Below, piece by piece: positions 1 to 5,646 of a stretch of 5,656 nt of DNA. Position 1 is the first letter of the stretch. The number at the start of each line of letters is the position of its first letter. A program made the position numbers and the translations under genes. Under the pieces are notes generated by a model. It made no database searches. It saw only the letters and a list, made by a program, of their open reading frames with translations, and was not told the origin of the DNA. The DNA is from Nitrososphaeria archaeon (GTDB lineage Archaea; Thermoproteota; Nitrososphaeria; JACIWG01): contig JARVJS010000151.1 in assembly GCA_029776125.1 (NCBI GenBank), forward strand, positions 1 through 5,656, in the 5' to 3' direction.

Positions 1-431
1 TCTAAATCCTTAGATGATTCAGATAGGACTTCAGCTCCAATCAACTTTTTCCTCAAAAAATCCTTTATCATATTCCTTTGTGATGGTAAAAAACGATCAT
101 CCCTCGTTTTCACCCTTATAACACTATAGCCTACAAGGTATAATGAGACAATCTTCCTTATTACAGAACCAATGTCATCCTTTACTGAAACAATAATTGT
201 TGCCTCATTCTGCTTTAAAGGACCTACAACTTCTTTTGGCGTTATCATAAGTGTATTTTGATCCTTTTTTGAGATAATAAGTTGGCTTCCTTGTTTAAGA
301 TTCAAACTTTTAACCCACTTCTTTGGCAAAGAAATAATGTATGTTGATTTGCCTGTAACCTGTATTTTTCTAATTTCTCCACCCTCTAAGCCATTAGAAA
401 CATCATTATCTAGATAGTTATATATAGACAT
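1..431 (-). CDS. AbrB-domain PhoU-like phosphate uptake regulator, N-terminal part (cut by window edge)
   Basis: Translating the minus strand from ATG 431-429 gives 143 residues with no stop up to the window edge, so the C-terminus is missing. Residues about 20-65 form a SpoVT/AbrB-type swapped-hairpin DNA-binding domain: the stretch RKIQVTGKSTYIISLPKKWV is typical, followed by LNLKQGSQLII and MITP. Residues from about 75 (ATIIVSVKDDIGSVIRKIV, then a basic segment ending SQRNMIKDFLRKKLIGAEV) resemble the linker that precedes the PhoU helical domain in archaeal proteins of roughly 330 residues annotated as phosphate uptake regulators. The PhoU helices themselves would lie outside the window. 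There is no Shine-Dalgarno site before the ATG and a TATA box lies about 34 bp upstream, which fits a nearly leaderless mRNA. It is divergent from pstS, so a role in controlling the pst operon and itself is a reasonable inference. The target DNA and the effector are not visible. Confidence 0.88.
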   Translation of the reverse strand, partial: MSIYNYLDNDVSNGLEGGEIRKIQVTGKSTYIISLPKKWVKSLNLKQGSQLIISKKDQNTLMITPKEVVGPLKQNEATIIVSVKDDIGSVIRKIVSLYLVGYSVIRVKTRDDRFLPSQRNMIKDFLRKKLIGAEVLSESSKDL

Positions 432-448
432 TATAGTTCTCTATATAT
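420..448. promoter_or_regulatory. Inverted repeat over the start of the AbrB-PhoU gene, possible operator
   Basis: ATATATAG at 420-427 and CTATATAT at 441-448 are perfect reverse complements separated by 13 nt. A nested pair, TATAG and CTATA around TTCT, lies at 433-446. The element covers the ATG (431-429) and the predicted transcription start of the minus-strand gene, where a bound repressor would block autoregulated expression. AT-rich intergenic DNA produces such repeats by chance, so operator function is only a suggestion. Confidence 0.3.
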
Positions 449-460
449 TATTTGGATAAT
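447..460. promoter_or_regulatory. Small inverted repeat beside the TATA box
   Basis: ATTAT-TTGG-ATAAT is a perfect 5-bp inverted repeat with a 4-nt spacer, ending one base before the TATA region. It lies in the BRE zone of the plus-strand promoter and between the TATA box and start site of the minus-strand promoter. A factor bound here could affect both directions. Its shortness and AT-richness leave chance as a real alternative. Confidence 0.2.
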
Positions 461-470
461 GTATATAAAA
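461..470. promoter_or_regulatory. Shared TATA box of a divergent promoter (pst operon and AbrB-PhoU gene)
   Basis: Positions 462-470 read TATATAAAA on the plus strand and TTTTATATA on the minus strand; the latter contains the archaeal consensus TTTA(T/A)ATA exactly. The centre lies about 33-34 bp from ATG 499 (plus) and about 34-35 bp from ATG 431 (minus). With archaeal initiation about 25 bp from the TATA centre, both transcripts would start 6-10 nt before their ATG. The minus orientation has an A-rich stretch (GTAAAT) upstream that could act as BRE; the plus-orientation BRE is weaker. A second AT-rich stretch at 442-449 could be an alternative plus-strand TATA box. These are motif-based predictions. 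Confidence 0.6.
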
Positions 471-498
471 TTTACTTTTGTGGACCATATCGAGTAGT

Positions 499-1710
499 AT
501 GCAAAAGAATGTGTTAATAGGGATAGTTGCGGTAATAATATTAGTGCTTGGGATACTCCTAGTGGGCCCATATCTTCAACCGAAAACAGAAACAGTGACA
601 CAGACCTTAGCCACAACAATAACAACAGCAACTACTGTAACAACTTCAACTGATACAACGATATTACAGACAACATCAATAACAGTAACACAGCCAACTA
701 CTACACCAAAGAGTATAATGCTCAATGGTGCAGGAGCATCATTTCCATACCCATTACTTTCAACAATGATAGTACAATACAATAAAATTTATCCACATGT
801 AATGATTAACTATCAGTCAATAGGAAGTGGGGGAGGAATAAGACAACATACAAATAAAACAGTAGACTTTGCAGCGTCAGACGCACCATTAAACGAAGAT
901 CAAAGAAAAGCAGCTCCAGACACCCTGCATATACCAATTACAATTGGTTGTGTGGTAGTAGCATACAATCTTCCAAATGTTCCAAAAGGATTAAAGTTGA
1001 CTGGAGAACTTGTTGCAGAAATATTTCTGGGCAATGTTAAAAAATGGAATGATCCTTTAATAGCGAACCTTAATCCCGGTATACAATTACCTGATAAAGA
1101 AATTATAGTAGTGCATAGGTCAGATGGTTCTGGAACCACATTTGTGTTTACAAGCTATCTTTCAATGGTTAGTCCAGAATGGAATTCTAAAGTCGGAAAA
1201 GGTACAGCTGTACAATGGCCAATCGGATTAGGTGCTGCAGGAAACGAAGGTGTAGCAGGTGTAGTTAGGGGTACACCATATACAATTGGATATGTTGAAT
1301 TAGCCTATGCCTTGCAGACAAAAATGAATTATGCTTATCTTAAGAATAGAGACGGGTATTTTGTTGAACCAACCTTAAATTCGACGGCTGCAGCAGCAGA
1401 AGCATTATCTCCAAGTTTGCCTAAAGGAGATGAAAGTTGGGAAAAAGTCAGTCTTCTTAATGCTCCAGGAAAGGATAGCTACCCTATAGTTAGCTTCAGT
1501 TACATACTTGTTTATAAAGAGCTTTCAGTTCTACCTAAAATGGATAAAGAAAAGGCTTTTGAGCTTGTAAAGTTTCTTTGGTGGGCAATACATGATGGAC
1601 AGAACTATGCACCGAACCTACAATATGTACCATTACCTAAAAGTGTTATAAGCTTAAACGAGGAGACACTTAGAACTATTACTTTCAATGGACAGAAGAT
1701 GTTGGGCTGA
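499..1710 (+). CDS. pstS: Phosphate ABC transporter, phosphate-binding protein PstS
   Basis: This is the extracellular high-affinity phosphate receptor that delivers phosphate to PstCA. With the ATG at 499 it has 403 residues. Residues 5-22 are a hydrophobic signal-anchor helix, 30-70 a Thr-rich stalk, and about 73-403 the two-lobed binding domain. The phosphate pocket known from E. coli PstS is intact: GAGASFPYP (77-85), GSGGG (108-112), VDFAASDAPL (121-130, Asp127) and RSDGSGTT (206-213, Arg206 and Ser210). WPIGLGAAGNEG and IGYVELAYA further on also match the family. An upstream in-frame TTG at 478 would add seven residues, but it lies before the transcript start expected from the 462-470 TATA box, so ATG 499 is preferred; TTG would work if the TATA-like site at 442-449 were used. 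No Shine-Dalgarno site is seen. There is no lipobox cysteine after the hydrophobic segment, so anchoring is probably by the helix itself. It is the first gene of the operon. Confidence 0.96.
   Translation: MQKNVLIGIVAVIILVLGILLVGPYLQPKTETVTQTLATTITTATTVTTSTDTTILQTTSITVTQPTTTPKSIMLNGAGASFPYPLLSTMIVQYNKIYPHVMINYQSIGSGGGIRQHTNKTVDFAASDAPLNEDQRKAAPDTLHIPITIGCVVVAYNLPNVPKGLKLTGELVAEIFLGNVKKWNDPLIANLNPGIQLPDKEIIVVHRSDGSGTTFVFTSYLSMVSPEWNSKVGKGTAVQWPIGLGAAGNEGVAGVVRGTPYTIGYVELAYALQTKMNYAYLKNRDGYFVEPTLNSTAAAAEALSPSLPKGDESWEKVSLLNAPGKDSYPIVSFSYILVYKELSVLPKMDKEKAFELVKFLWWAIHDGQNYAPNLQYVPLPKSVISLNEETLRTITFNGQKMLG
586..708 (+). other. Thr-rich low-complexity linker within pstS
   Basis: Codons 30-70 of pstS encode 22 Thr and 2 Ser in 41 residues, built largely from ACA/ACT/ACC codons, so the DNA is a degenerate ACA-rich tract. 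It lies between the membrane anchor and the phosphate-binding domain. Such Ser/Thr-rich stalks are known in archaeal surface solute-binding proteins and are often taken to be glycosylated spacers. Glycosylation here is inferred. The tract could also vary in length between strains. Confidence 0.75.
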
Positions 1711-1715
1711 AGAGT

Positions 1716-1745
1716 GTAACCCTGATGTTACCAACAAATTTTTTT
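1716..1745 (+). terminator. Hairpin plus T7 tract between pstS and pstC, possible partial terminator
   Basis: GTAAC (1716-1720) and GTTAC (1727-1731) can form a 5-bp stem with a 6-nt loop, followed by seven T residues at 1739-1745. The site is just after the pstS stop and directly before the pstC ribosome binding site. Oligo-T tracts alone can terminate archaeal RNA polymerase. Partial termination here would give more PstS than transporter subunits. The stem is weak, and T6 and T7 runs also occur inside pstA, so the call is cautious. Confidence 0.35.
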
Positions 1746-1751
1746 GGTGAT
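1746..1751 (+). promoter_or_regulatory. Ribosome binding site of pstC
   Basis: GGTGAT matches the archaeal anti-Shine-Dalgarno sequence and ends 8 nt before ATG 1760, which fixes that start. It abuts the T7 tract, so a transcript ending there would lose the pstC translation signal. Confidence 0.75.
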
Positions 1752-1759
1752 ATTGAAAT

Positions 1760-2683
1760 ATGTCTGTAGATGATGTTTTTAAGTATTTTGTTGGTTTAAT
1801 TTCTTTCTTGTCAGTTTTAACTTTATTTCTTATGGTTTTAGAACTATTCAGGTATTCTTTACCTGTTTTAAGTCTTAAATTTATTTTTGGAATAAACTGG
1901 AACCCTGTAGCTGGTAGTGAAGAATATGGAATTTTACCATATATTTTAGGTACAATAGTCACTTCTACTATTGCAATGATTGTAGGAGTGCCAATTAGTT
2001 TAGGTATTGCAATATATCTTTCAGAAATGGCTCCAAATTTTATAAGAAAAACACTTTCTTTTGTTATAGAATTATTGGCGGCAGTACCTAGTGTTATATA
2101 TGGTCTTTGGGGACTATTTATCTTCAGATTCTGGGTAAAGGACTTTATAGAAGAACCTTTGTCCAAATATCTTGGCTTTCTACCAATTTTTGAAGGAGAA
2201 CCATTCGGATTAGATATACTAACTGCAGGATTAATATTGGCAATAATGATAATACCAACAGTATCATCAGTTTCAAGAGAAGTTTTAATGGCAGTACCGA
2301 ATTCTCAAAGAGAGGCAGTGTATAGTTTGGGAGCAACAAAATGGGAAGTTATAAAAGTTGGAGTATTAAGTTACGCAAAATCGGGTCTGGTTGGAGCTTC
2401 AATTCTAGGATTAGGTAGGGCTGTAGGTGAGACAATGGCGGTTACTATGGTCATTGGTAATGCTGTCGGACCATCGGCTCTACCAACATCCCTATTTAAA
2501 GCAGGACAGACTATGGCATCACTTATAGCAAACGAATTTAATGAAGCAGACCCGACAACACTTCATCCAAACGCTTTAATAGGCGTAGGACTAATTTTAT
2601 TCGTTTTAGCTTTAACAATAAATTTACTAGCCCAAGTTATGGTTTGGCGTATACTTAAAATAAAGGAGGGGACAGTTGAGTAG
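1760..2683 (+). CDS. pstC: Phosphate ABC transporter, permease subunit PstC
   Basis: PstC is one of the two membrane subunits that form the phosphate channel with PstA and couple to PstB. The 307-residue protein is close to the family length. Hydrophobic segments lie at about 9-30, 58-87, 98-124, 152-170, 208-232 and 271-297, consistent with six membrane helices. The permease EAA loop, which contacts the ATPase, is seen at about 185-204 (EAVYSLGATKWEVIKVGVLS), followed by the Pst-typical LGRAVGETMAVTMVIGNA (218-235). The early EYGILPYILGTIVTS segment (55-69) also fits PstC. The order pstS-pstC-pstA-pstB distinguishes it from PstA. The start ATG is supported by GGTGAT 8 nt upstream. The stop TAG directly abuts the pstA ATG, so the two are probably translationally coupled. 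Confidence 0.95.
   Translation: MSVDDVFKYFVGLISFLSVLTLFLMVLELFRYSLPVLSLKFIFGINWNPVAGSEEYGILPYILGTIVTSTIAMIVGVPISLGIAIYLSEMAPNFIRKTLSFVIELLAAVPSVIYGLWGLFIFRFWVKDFIEEPLSKYLGFLPIFEGEPFGLDILTAGLILAIMIIPTVSSVSREVLMAVPNSQREAVYSLGATKWEVIKVGVLSYAKSGLVGASILGLGRAVGETMAVTMVIGNAVGPSALPTSLFKAGQTMASLIANEFNEADPTTLHPNALIGVGLILFVLALTINLLAQVMVWRILKIKEGTVE
2665..2671 (+). promoter_or_regulatory. Ribosome binding site of pstA
   Basis: GGAGGGG, inside the last codons of pstC, lies 12 nt before ATG 2684. The spacing is slightly long, but no other in-frame start fits. A nearer TTG at 2676 is in another frame and meets a stop after eight codons. Confidence 0.65.
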
Positions 2684-3523
2684 ATGCAAAGATATTGGAT
2701 AAGAAAGCTAAAAGACAAGATGGCATATGCTTTTTGTCTCACTTGCATAGTATTGGCAATTGTACCCCTTGGAAGCATACTATTTGAGGTAACTAAGAAT
2801 GGACTTCCTGCACTAAATATAGATTTTTTCACAAAGGGACCTGGAGCTATTGGAGAACCTGGCGGAGGTATAGCAAATTCAATACAGGGAACCTTGATTC
2901 TAATAGGTTTAACTAGCCTAATAGGTGTTCCGATAGGAGTTCTTTCAGGAATATATTTAGCTGAATTTGGAAATACTCAGTTTGGGAGGATTATTAGGTT
3001 AACAAATAATGTTCTTATGCAGTTTCCTTCAATAGTAATTGGAATATTTGCCTTCCTAATTGTGGTTTTACCCATTGGAAGTTTTTCACCTCTTGCTGGA
3101 GCTATCGCTCTAGCTATCATAATGGTACCAATTATTACGAGAACCACGGAGGAGTCGCTAAAATTGGTTCCTAATTCAATAAGGGAAGCGTCAATGGCTT
3201 TAGGAATTAGGAGATGGAGGACGATAGTTAGTGTAGTTTTAGTTTCAGCCAAAGGTGGTGTTGTAACTGGAATAATGCTTTCCATAGCTAGGATCGCTGG
3301 GGAAACCGCACCATTAATAATGACTATACTAGGAAGCCAATGGTTTTTTTATGGATTTACCAACCCCATGGACGCACTTACACTAAGAATTTGGAGATTA
3401 GCACTACTCCCATACGAGTATGCACATCAGACAGGATGGGGTGCAGCATTAGTTCTAATAATTTTGGTACTCTCACTAAACGTGATAGCAAGATTTTTAA
3501 CGAGATCTAAATATAAGGTGTGA
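2684..3523 (+). CDS. pstA: Phosphate ABC transporter, permease subunit PstA
   Basis: PstA is the second channel-forming membrane subunit and pairs with PstC. It has 279 residues, near the family length. Hydrophobic segments lie at about 14-35, 66-93, 107-129, 135-152, 190-217 and 252-272. Diagnostic stretches are GPGAIGEPGGGIANSIQGT (52-70), QFPSIVIGIFAF (113-124), the EAA loop REASMALGIRRWRTI (167-181) and IARIAGETAPL (201-211). The last of these is the PstA counterpart of the GRAVGETMA motif in PstC. The gene starts at the base after the pstC stop, and its own TGA stop lies within the proposed pstB ribosome binding site. It therefore sits in a tightly coupled translation chain. Confidence 0.95.
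   Translation: MQRYWIRKLKDKMAYAFCLTCIVLAIVPLGSILFEVTKNGLPALNIDFFTKGPGAIGEPGGGIANSIQGTLILIGLTSLIGVPIGVLSGIYLAEFGNTQFGRIIRLTNNVLMQFPSIVIGIFAFLIVVLPIGSFSPLAGAIALAIIMVPIITRTTEESLKLVPNSIREASMALGIRRWRTIVSVVLVSAKGGVVTGIMLSIARIAGETAPLIMTILGSQWFFYGFTNPMDALTLRIWRLALLPYEYAHQTGWGAALVLIILVLSLNVIARFLTRSKYKV
3517..3523 (+). promoter_or_regulatory. Ribosome binding site deciding the pstB start
   Basis: GGTGTGA spans the pstA stop and ends 8 nt before ATG 3532. The alternative pstB start, GTG at 3520, overlaps the pstA stop in a GTGA arrangement but has no clear Shine-Dalgarno site at the right distance. ATG 3532 is therefore preferred. Confidence 0.6.
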
Positions 3524-3531
3524 GAAAAATA

Positions 3532-4347
3532 ATGGGCAGAGAAATTATATCGTTAAGTTCGAGGGTCAGAAAAGAAGATGAAACAGATCATATTTATAAG
3601 ATTAAAACAGAAAATTTAAATGCGTGGTTTGGAACAAAACAAGCCCTAAAGGACATCAATATTAAAATTAGGAAGAACGCAATCACTGCAATTATAGGGC
3701 CTTCAGGATGTGGAAAATCCACATTAATCCGATGCTTAAATCGCATGCACGAACTAGTCCCTTCAGCCAAAGTTTCAGGCAAAGTCTATATAGATGGTAT
3801 AGATATATATTCTAAAAATGTTGACCCAGTTATAGTTAGAAGAAAAGTTGGTATGGTTTTCCAGAAGCCAAACCCATTTCCGACAATGTCAATCTACGAT
3901 AATGTTGCAGCCGGACTTAAATTAAATGGTATAAGAGATAGAAAGAAATTGGACGAAATAGTTAAGAAGAGTCTTGAACAGGCTTGGCTTTGGGATGAAG
4001 TTAAAAACGACCTTGATAAGCCTGGTTCCAGCCTTTCTGGAGGACAGCAACAGAGACTTTGTATTGCTAGGGCTTTGGCAGTAGAACCAGAAGTACTGCT
4101 TTTAGACGAACCTACTTCAGCACTTGACCCGATTGCGGCTTCAAAAATTGAACAACTTATAGTATCTTTGAAAAAAGATTATACTATAGTTATAGTTACA
4201 CATAATATGCAACAAGCAGCAAGAGTATCAGATTACACAGCATTCCTTTATTTAGGTAGACTGATAGAATACGACGAAACAGCAAAAATATTCAGCAATC
4301 CAAAAGAAGAACTAACAGAAAATTATATTGCAGGTAGATTTGGTTGA
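3532..4347 (+). CDS. pstB: Phosphate ABC transporter, ATP-binding subunit PstB
   Basis: PstB is the cytoplasmic ATPase that powers phosphate import through PstCA. The 271-residue protein has every ABC ATPase motif intact: Walker A GPSGCGKST (56-64), Q-loop Gln111 in VFQKPNPFP, signature LSGGQQQR (168-175), Walker B VLLLDEP with catalytic Glu193 (188-194), D-loop SALD (196-199) and switch His224 in VTHNMQQAAR. QKPNPFP, LCIARALA and the ending ENYIAGRFG are specific to PstB among ABC ATPases. About 14 polar residues precede the usual start of the fold, slightly more than in E. coli PstB. The start at ATG 3532 rests on its ribosome binding site; GTG 3520 would add four residues and overlap pstA by 4 nt. 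Confidence 0.96.
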   Translation: MGREIISLSSRVRKEDETDHIYKIKTENLNAWFGTKQALKDINIKIRKNAITAIIGPSGCGKSTLIRCLNRMHELVPSAKVSGKVYIDGIDIYSKNVDPVIVRRKVGMVFQKPNPFPTMSIYDNVAAGLKLNGIRDRKKLDEIVKKSLEQAWLWDEVKNDLDKPGSSLSGGQQQRLCIARALAVEPEVLLLDEPTSALDPIAASKIEQLIVSLKKDYTIVIVTHNMQQAARVSDYTAFLYLGRLIEYDETAKIFSNPKEELTENYIAGRFG

Positions 4348-4353
4348 GGGGTG
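4346..4353 (+). promoter_or_regulatory. Ribosome binding site deciding the phoU start
   Basis: GAGGGGTG begins inside the pstB TGA stop and ends 7 nt before TTG 4361. This favours the TTG at 4361 over the further upstream TTG at 4328, which would overlap pstB by 20 nt, and over ATG 4373, for which the spacing is too long. Confidence 0.65.
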
Positions 4354-4360
4354 TAAAAAT

Positions 4361-5002
4361 TTGGTTAGACTCATGGATATAGGTCTTGAAAAATTAAAGA
4401 ATATTATTGTTGAAATGGGCGAATATTCGGCTAAAACGGTTTTTCTAGCAATAGACTCATACCTTAATGACCAAGATCTTATGGAACAACTATATATTAG
4501 TGCCCAAGAAATTAGAAAAATGCAGGAGGAAATCAACGAGCTTGCAGTAGAAATGATTGCAAGATACCAGCCTGTGGCATCAGATCTAAGATTCCTAAAA
4601 TCTTGTATAGAAATAGGATATGGTTTTTCAAGATTTGGAAGATACGCATTCGATATAGCACAAGTACTTAGAATTTTTGGAAAACTAACTTCCTGTAATA
4701 AGGAGTCTGTTGATAATGCAGGTAAACACGTTAAAGACATGATAAAAACTAGTATAGAGGCTTTTATAGAAAAGAATATCGAAAAAGCGAAGAAGGTTAA
4801 AGAAATGGACACTTATATTGACAAAATATACTTAAATTCATTAAAGAAGGCTGCACAAATGAAAGAAAATCAAATAAAGTGCATAGTGTCCGAAGTACTG
4901 ATTTTAAGATATCTTGAAAGAATAGCCGATCATGCAACATACATTGCTGATTCAACGATATACATAGTTACAGGAGAAAAAATACCAAAATATACCCTTT
5001 AA
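4361..5002 (+). CDS. phoU: PhoU-family phosphate transport regulator
   Basis: PhoU proteins are peripheral helical proteins that down-regulate Pst transport and, in bacteria, signal through PhoR; no PhoR/PhoB pair is in the window. From TTG 4361 the protein has 213 residues, a normal PhoU length, starting VRLMDIGLEKLKNIIVEMGE like other PhoU first helices. It is expected to fold as two three-helix bundles. The second-bundle metal motif is intact: RYLERIADHATYIAD (183-197), with the E-x-x-x-D pattern at Glu186 and Asp190. The equivalent first-bundle stretch, GFSRFGRYAFDIAQ (88-101), has Ser90 and Arg94 where the acidic residues normally lie, so this metal site is probably altered. It is the last operon gene, 13 nt after pstB. 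No T-rich terminator is seen after it on this strand. Confidence 0.93.
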   Translation: MVRLMDIGLEKLKNIIVEMGEYSAKTVFLAIDSYLNDQDLMEQLYISAQEIRKMQEEINELAVEMIARYQPVASDLRFLKSCIEIGYGFSRFGRYAFDIAQVLRIFGKLTSCNKESVDNAGKHVKDMIKTSIEAFIEKNIEKAKKVKEMDTYIDKIYLNSLKKAAQMKENQIKCIVSEVLILRYLERIADHATYIADSTIYIVTGEKIPKYTL

Positions 5003-5008
5003 AAAAAA
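5001..5008 (-). terminator. Oligo-T terminator of the superoxide dismutase gene
   Basis: On the minus strand a run of eight T residues begins 13 nt after the sod stop codon (TGA 5023-5021), without an evident hairpin. This is the usual form of an intrinsic archaeal terminator. The run overlaps the last two bases of the phoU stop codon on the opposite strand. Confidence 0.6.
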
Positions 5009-5020
5009 TTGGAAGGAAGT

Positions 5021-5635
5021 TCATTTTACCAGCTCTTCGAATCTTTTGGCTATCGTATCCCAATTTATAATGTTCCAAAAGTTTTCAACAAACTTAGCCC
5101 TGTCATTCTTATAGTCTATATAGTAGGCATGCTCAAAAACATCCAATACCATAAGTATTCTGAACATTGGATAAACGTTTGTGTTATGTTTCTCAATCTG
5201 CATAATAAGCGGTCGACTTGTTTGCATGCAATATGTAAGCGCAGCCCAACCAGAACCTTCAACACTTATAGCAGCCTGTGAAAATTCTTTCTTAAACCTT
5301 TCAAGGCTTCCGAACTCTTTAACTATTACATCACCCAAAAGCCCACCAGGCATTTTAGTATTAGTCGATGGAGGAGCCAAGTTTTCCCAGAAAAGAGAAT
5401 GTAAAAGGTGGCCACCAATATTCCATGAAAGTTCCTTTAGAGTTGCTTTTATGTCTATTTCAAGGCCTTCTTTATGAGCCTTATCTAACTTTTGTAGTAT
5501 ATTGTTTGCACCATTAACGTATGCTTGATGATGTTTTGTATGATGAATCCTTAACTGTTCTTCTGACATGAATGGTTCGAGGCCCTTGTAATCGTATGGA
5601 AGTTTTGGTAACACATAAAACTTTTGAACTTCCAA
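5021..5635 (-). CDS. sod: Superoxide dismutase, Fe/Mn family
   Basis: The enzyme converts superoxide to oxygen and hydrogen peroxide, most likely in the cytoplasm since there is no signal peptide. The 204-residue protein is complete, with an N-terminal hairpin domain (LPKLPYDYKGLEP) and a C-terminal alpha/beta domain. The four metal ligands are His31, His79, Asp165 and His169 (in LDVFEHAYY). The active-site His35 and Tyr39 are present. The residue that hydrogen-bonds the metal-bound solvent, Gln in the E. coli enzymes, appears to be His150 (KHNTN), as in archaeal and mycobacterial Fe-type enzymes, and Gly75 replaces the N-terminal Gln of E. coli FeSOD. This suggests Fe or cambialistic use, but metal choice cannot be read reliably. 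The start is TTG, directly preceded by an in-frame TAG, with GGTG 6 nt upstream; GTG at 5614 is the alternative. It is convergent with phoU, and no functional link is evident. Confidence 0.96.
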   Translation of the reverse strand: MEVQKFYVLPKLPYDYKGLEPFMSEEQLRIHHTKHHQAYVNGANNILQKLDKAHKEGLEIDIKATLKELSWNIGGHLLHSLFWENLAPPSTNTKMPGGLLGDVIVKEFGSLERFKKEFSQAAISVEGSGWAALTYCMQTSRPLIMQIEKHNTNVYPMFRILMVLDVFEHAYYIDYKNDRAKFVENFWNIINWDTIAKRFEELVK

Positions 5636-5641
5636 CTAAAA

Positions 5642-5646
5642 CACCT
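5642..5646 (-). promoter_or_regulatory. Ribosome binding site of sod
   Basis: AGGTG on the minus strand ends 6 nt before the TTG start at 5635. It shows that this gene carries a leader, unlike the two genes at the divergent promoter. The promoter itself would lie outside the window. Confidence 0.6.

Noticed and set aside
442..449. TATATATT as the main pstS TATA box, with TTG 478 as the start
   Set aside because: It is possible and not excluded, but it has a poorer consensus and requires a TTG start without a ribosome binding site. The 462-470 box with ATG 499 explains the layout better.
1654..2166. Open frame of 170 codons on the minus strand across the pstS/pstC junction
   Set aside because: It lies opposite well-supported pstS and pstC, has no recognisable motif, and its composition is what antisense reading of membrane-protein genes produces.
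3344..3350. T7 run within pstA (and a T6 run at 2824-2829) as terminators
   Set aside because: They encode Trp-Phe-Phe-Tyr and Asp-Phe-Phe codons in the middle of an intact gene with coupled genes downstream. Termination there would defeat the operon.
4312..4812. Open frame of 166 codons on the minus strand opposite phoU
   Set aside because: It is fully antisense to a clear PhoU gene. Its Ser/Ile/Phe-rich sequence is typical of a reverse-strand shadow.
5009..5477. Two plus-strand open frames opposite sod
   Set aside because: Both are antisense to a complete superoxide dismutase with all its active-site residues, and neither resembles a protein family.
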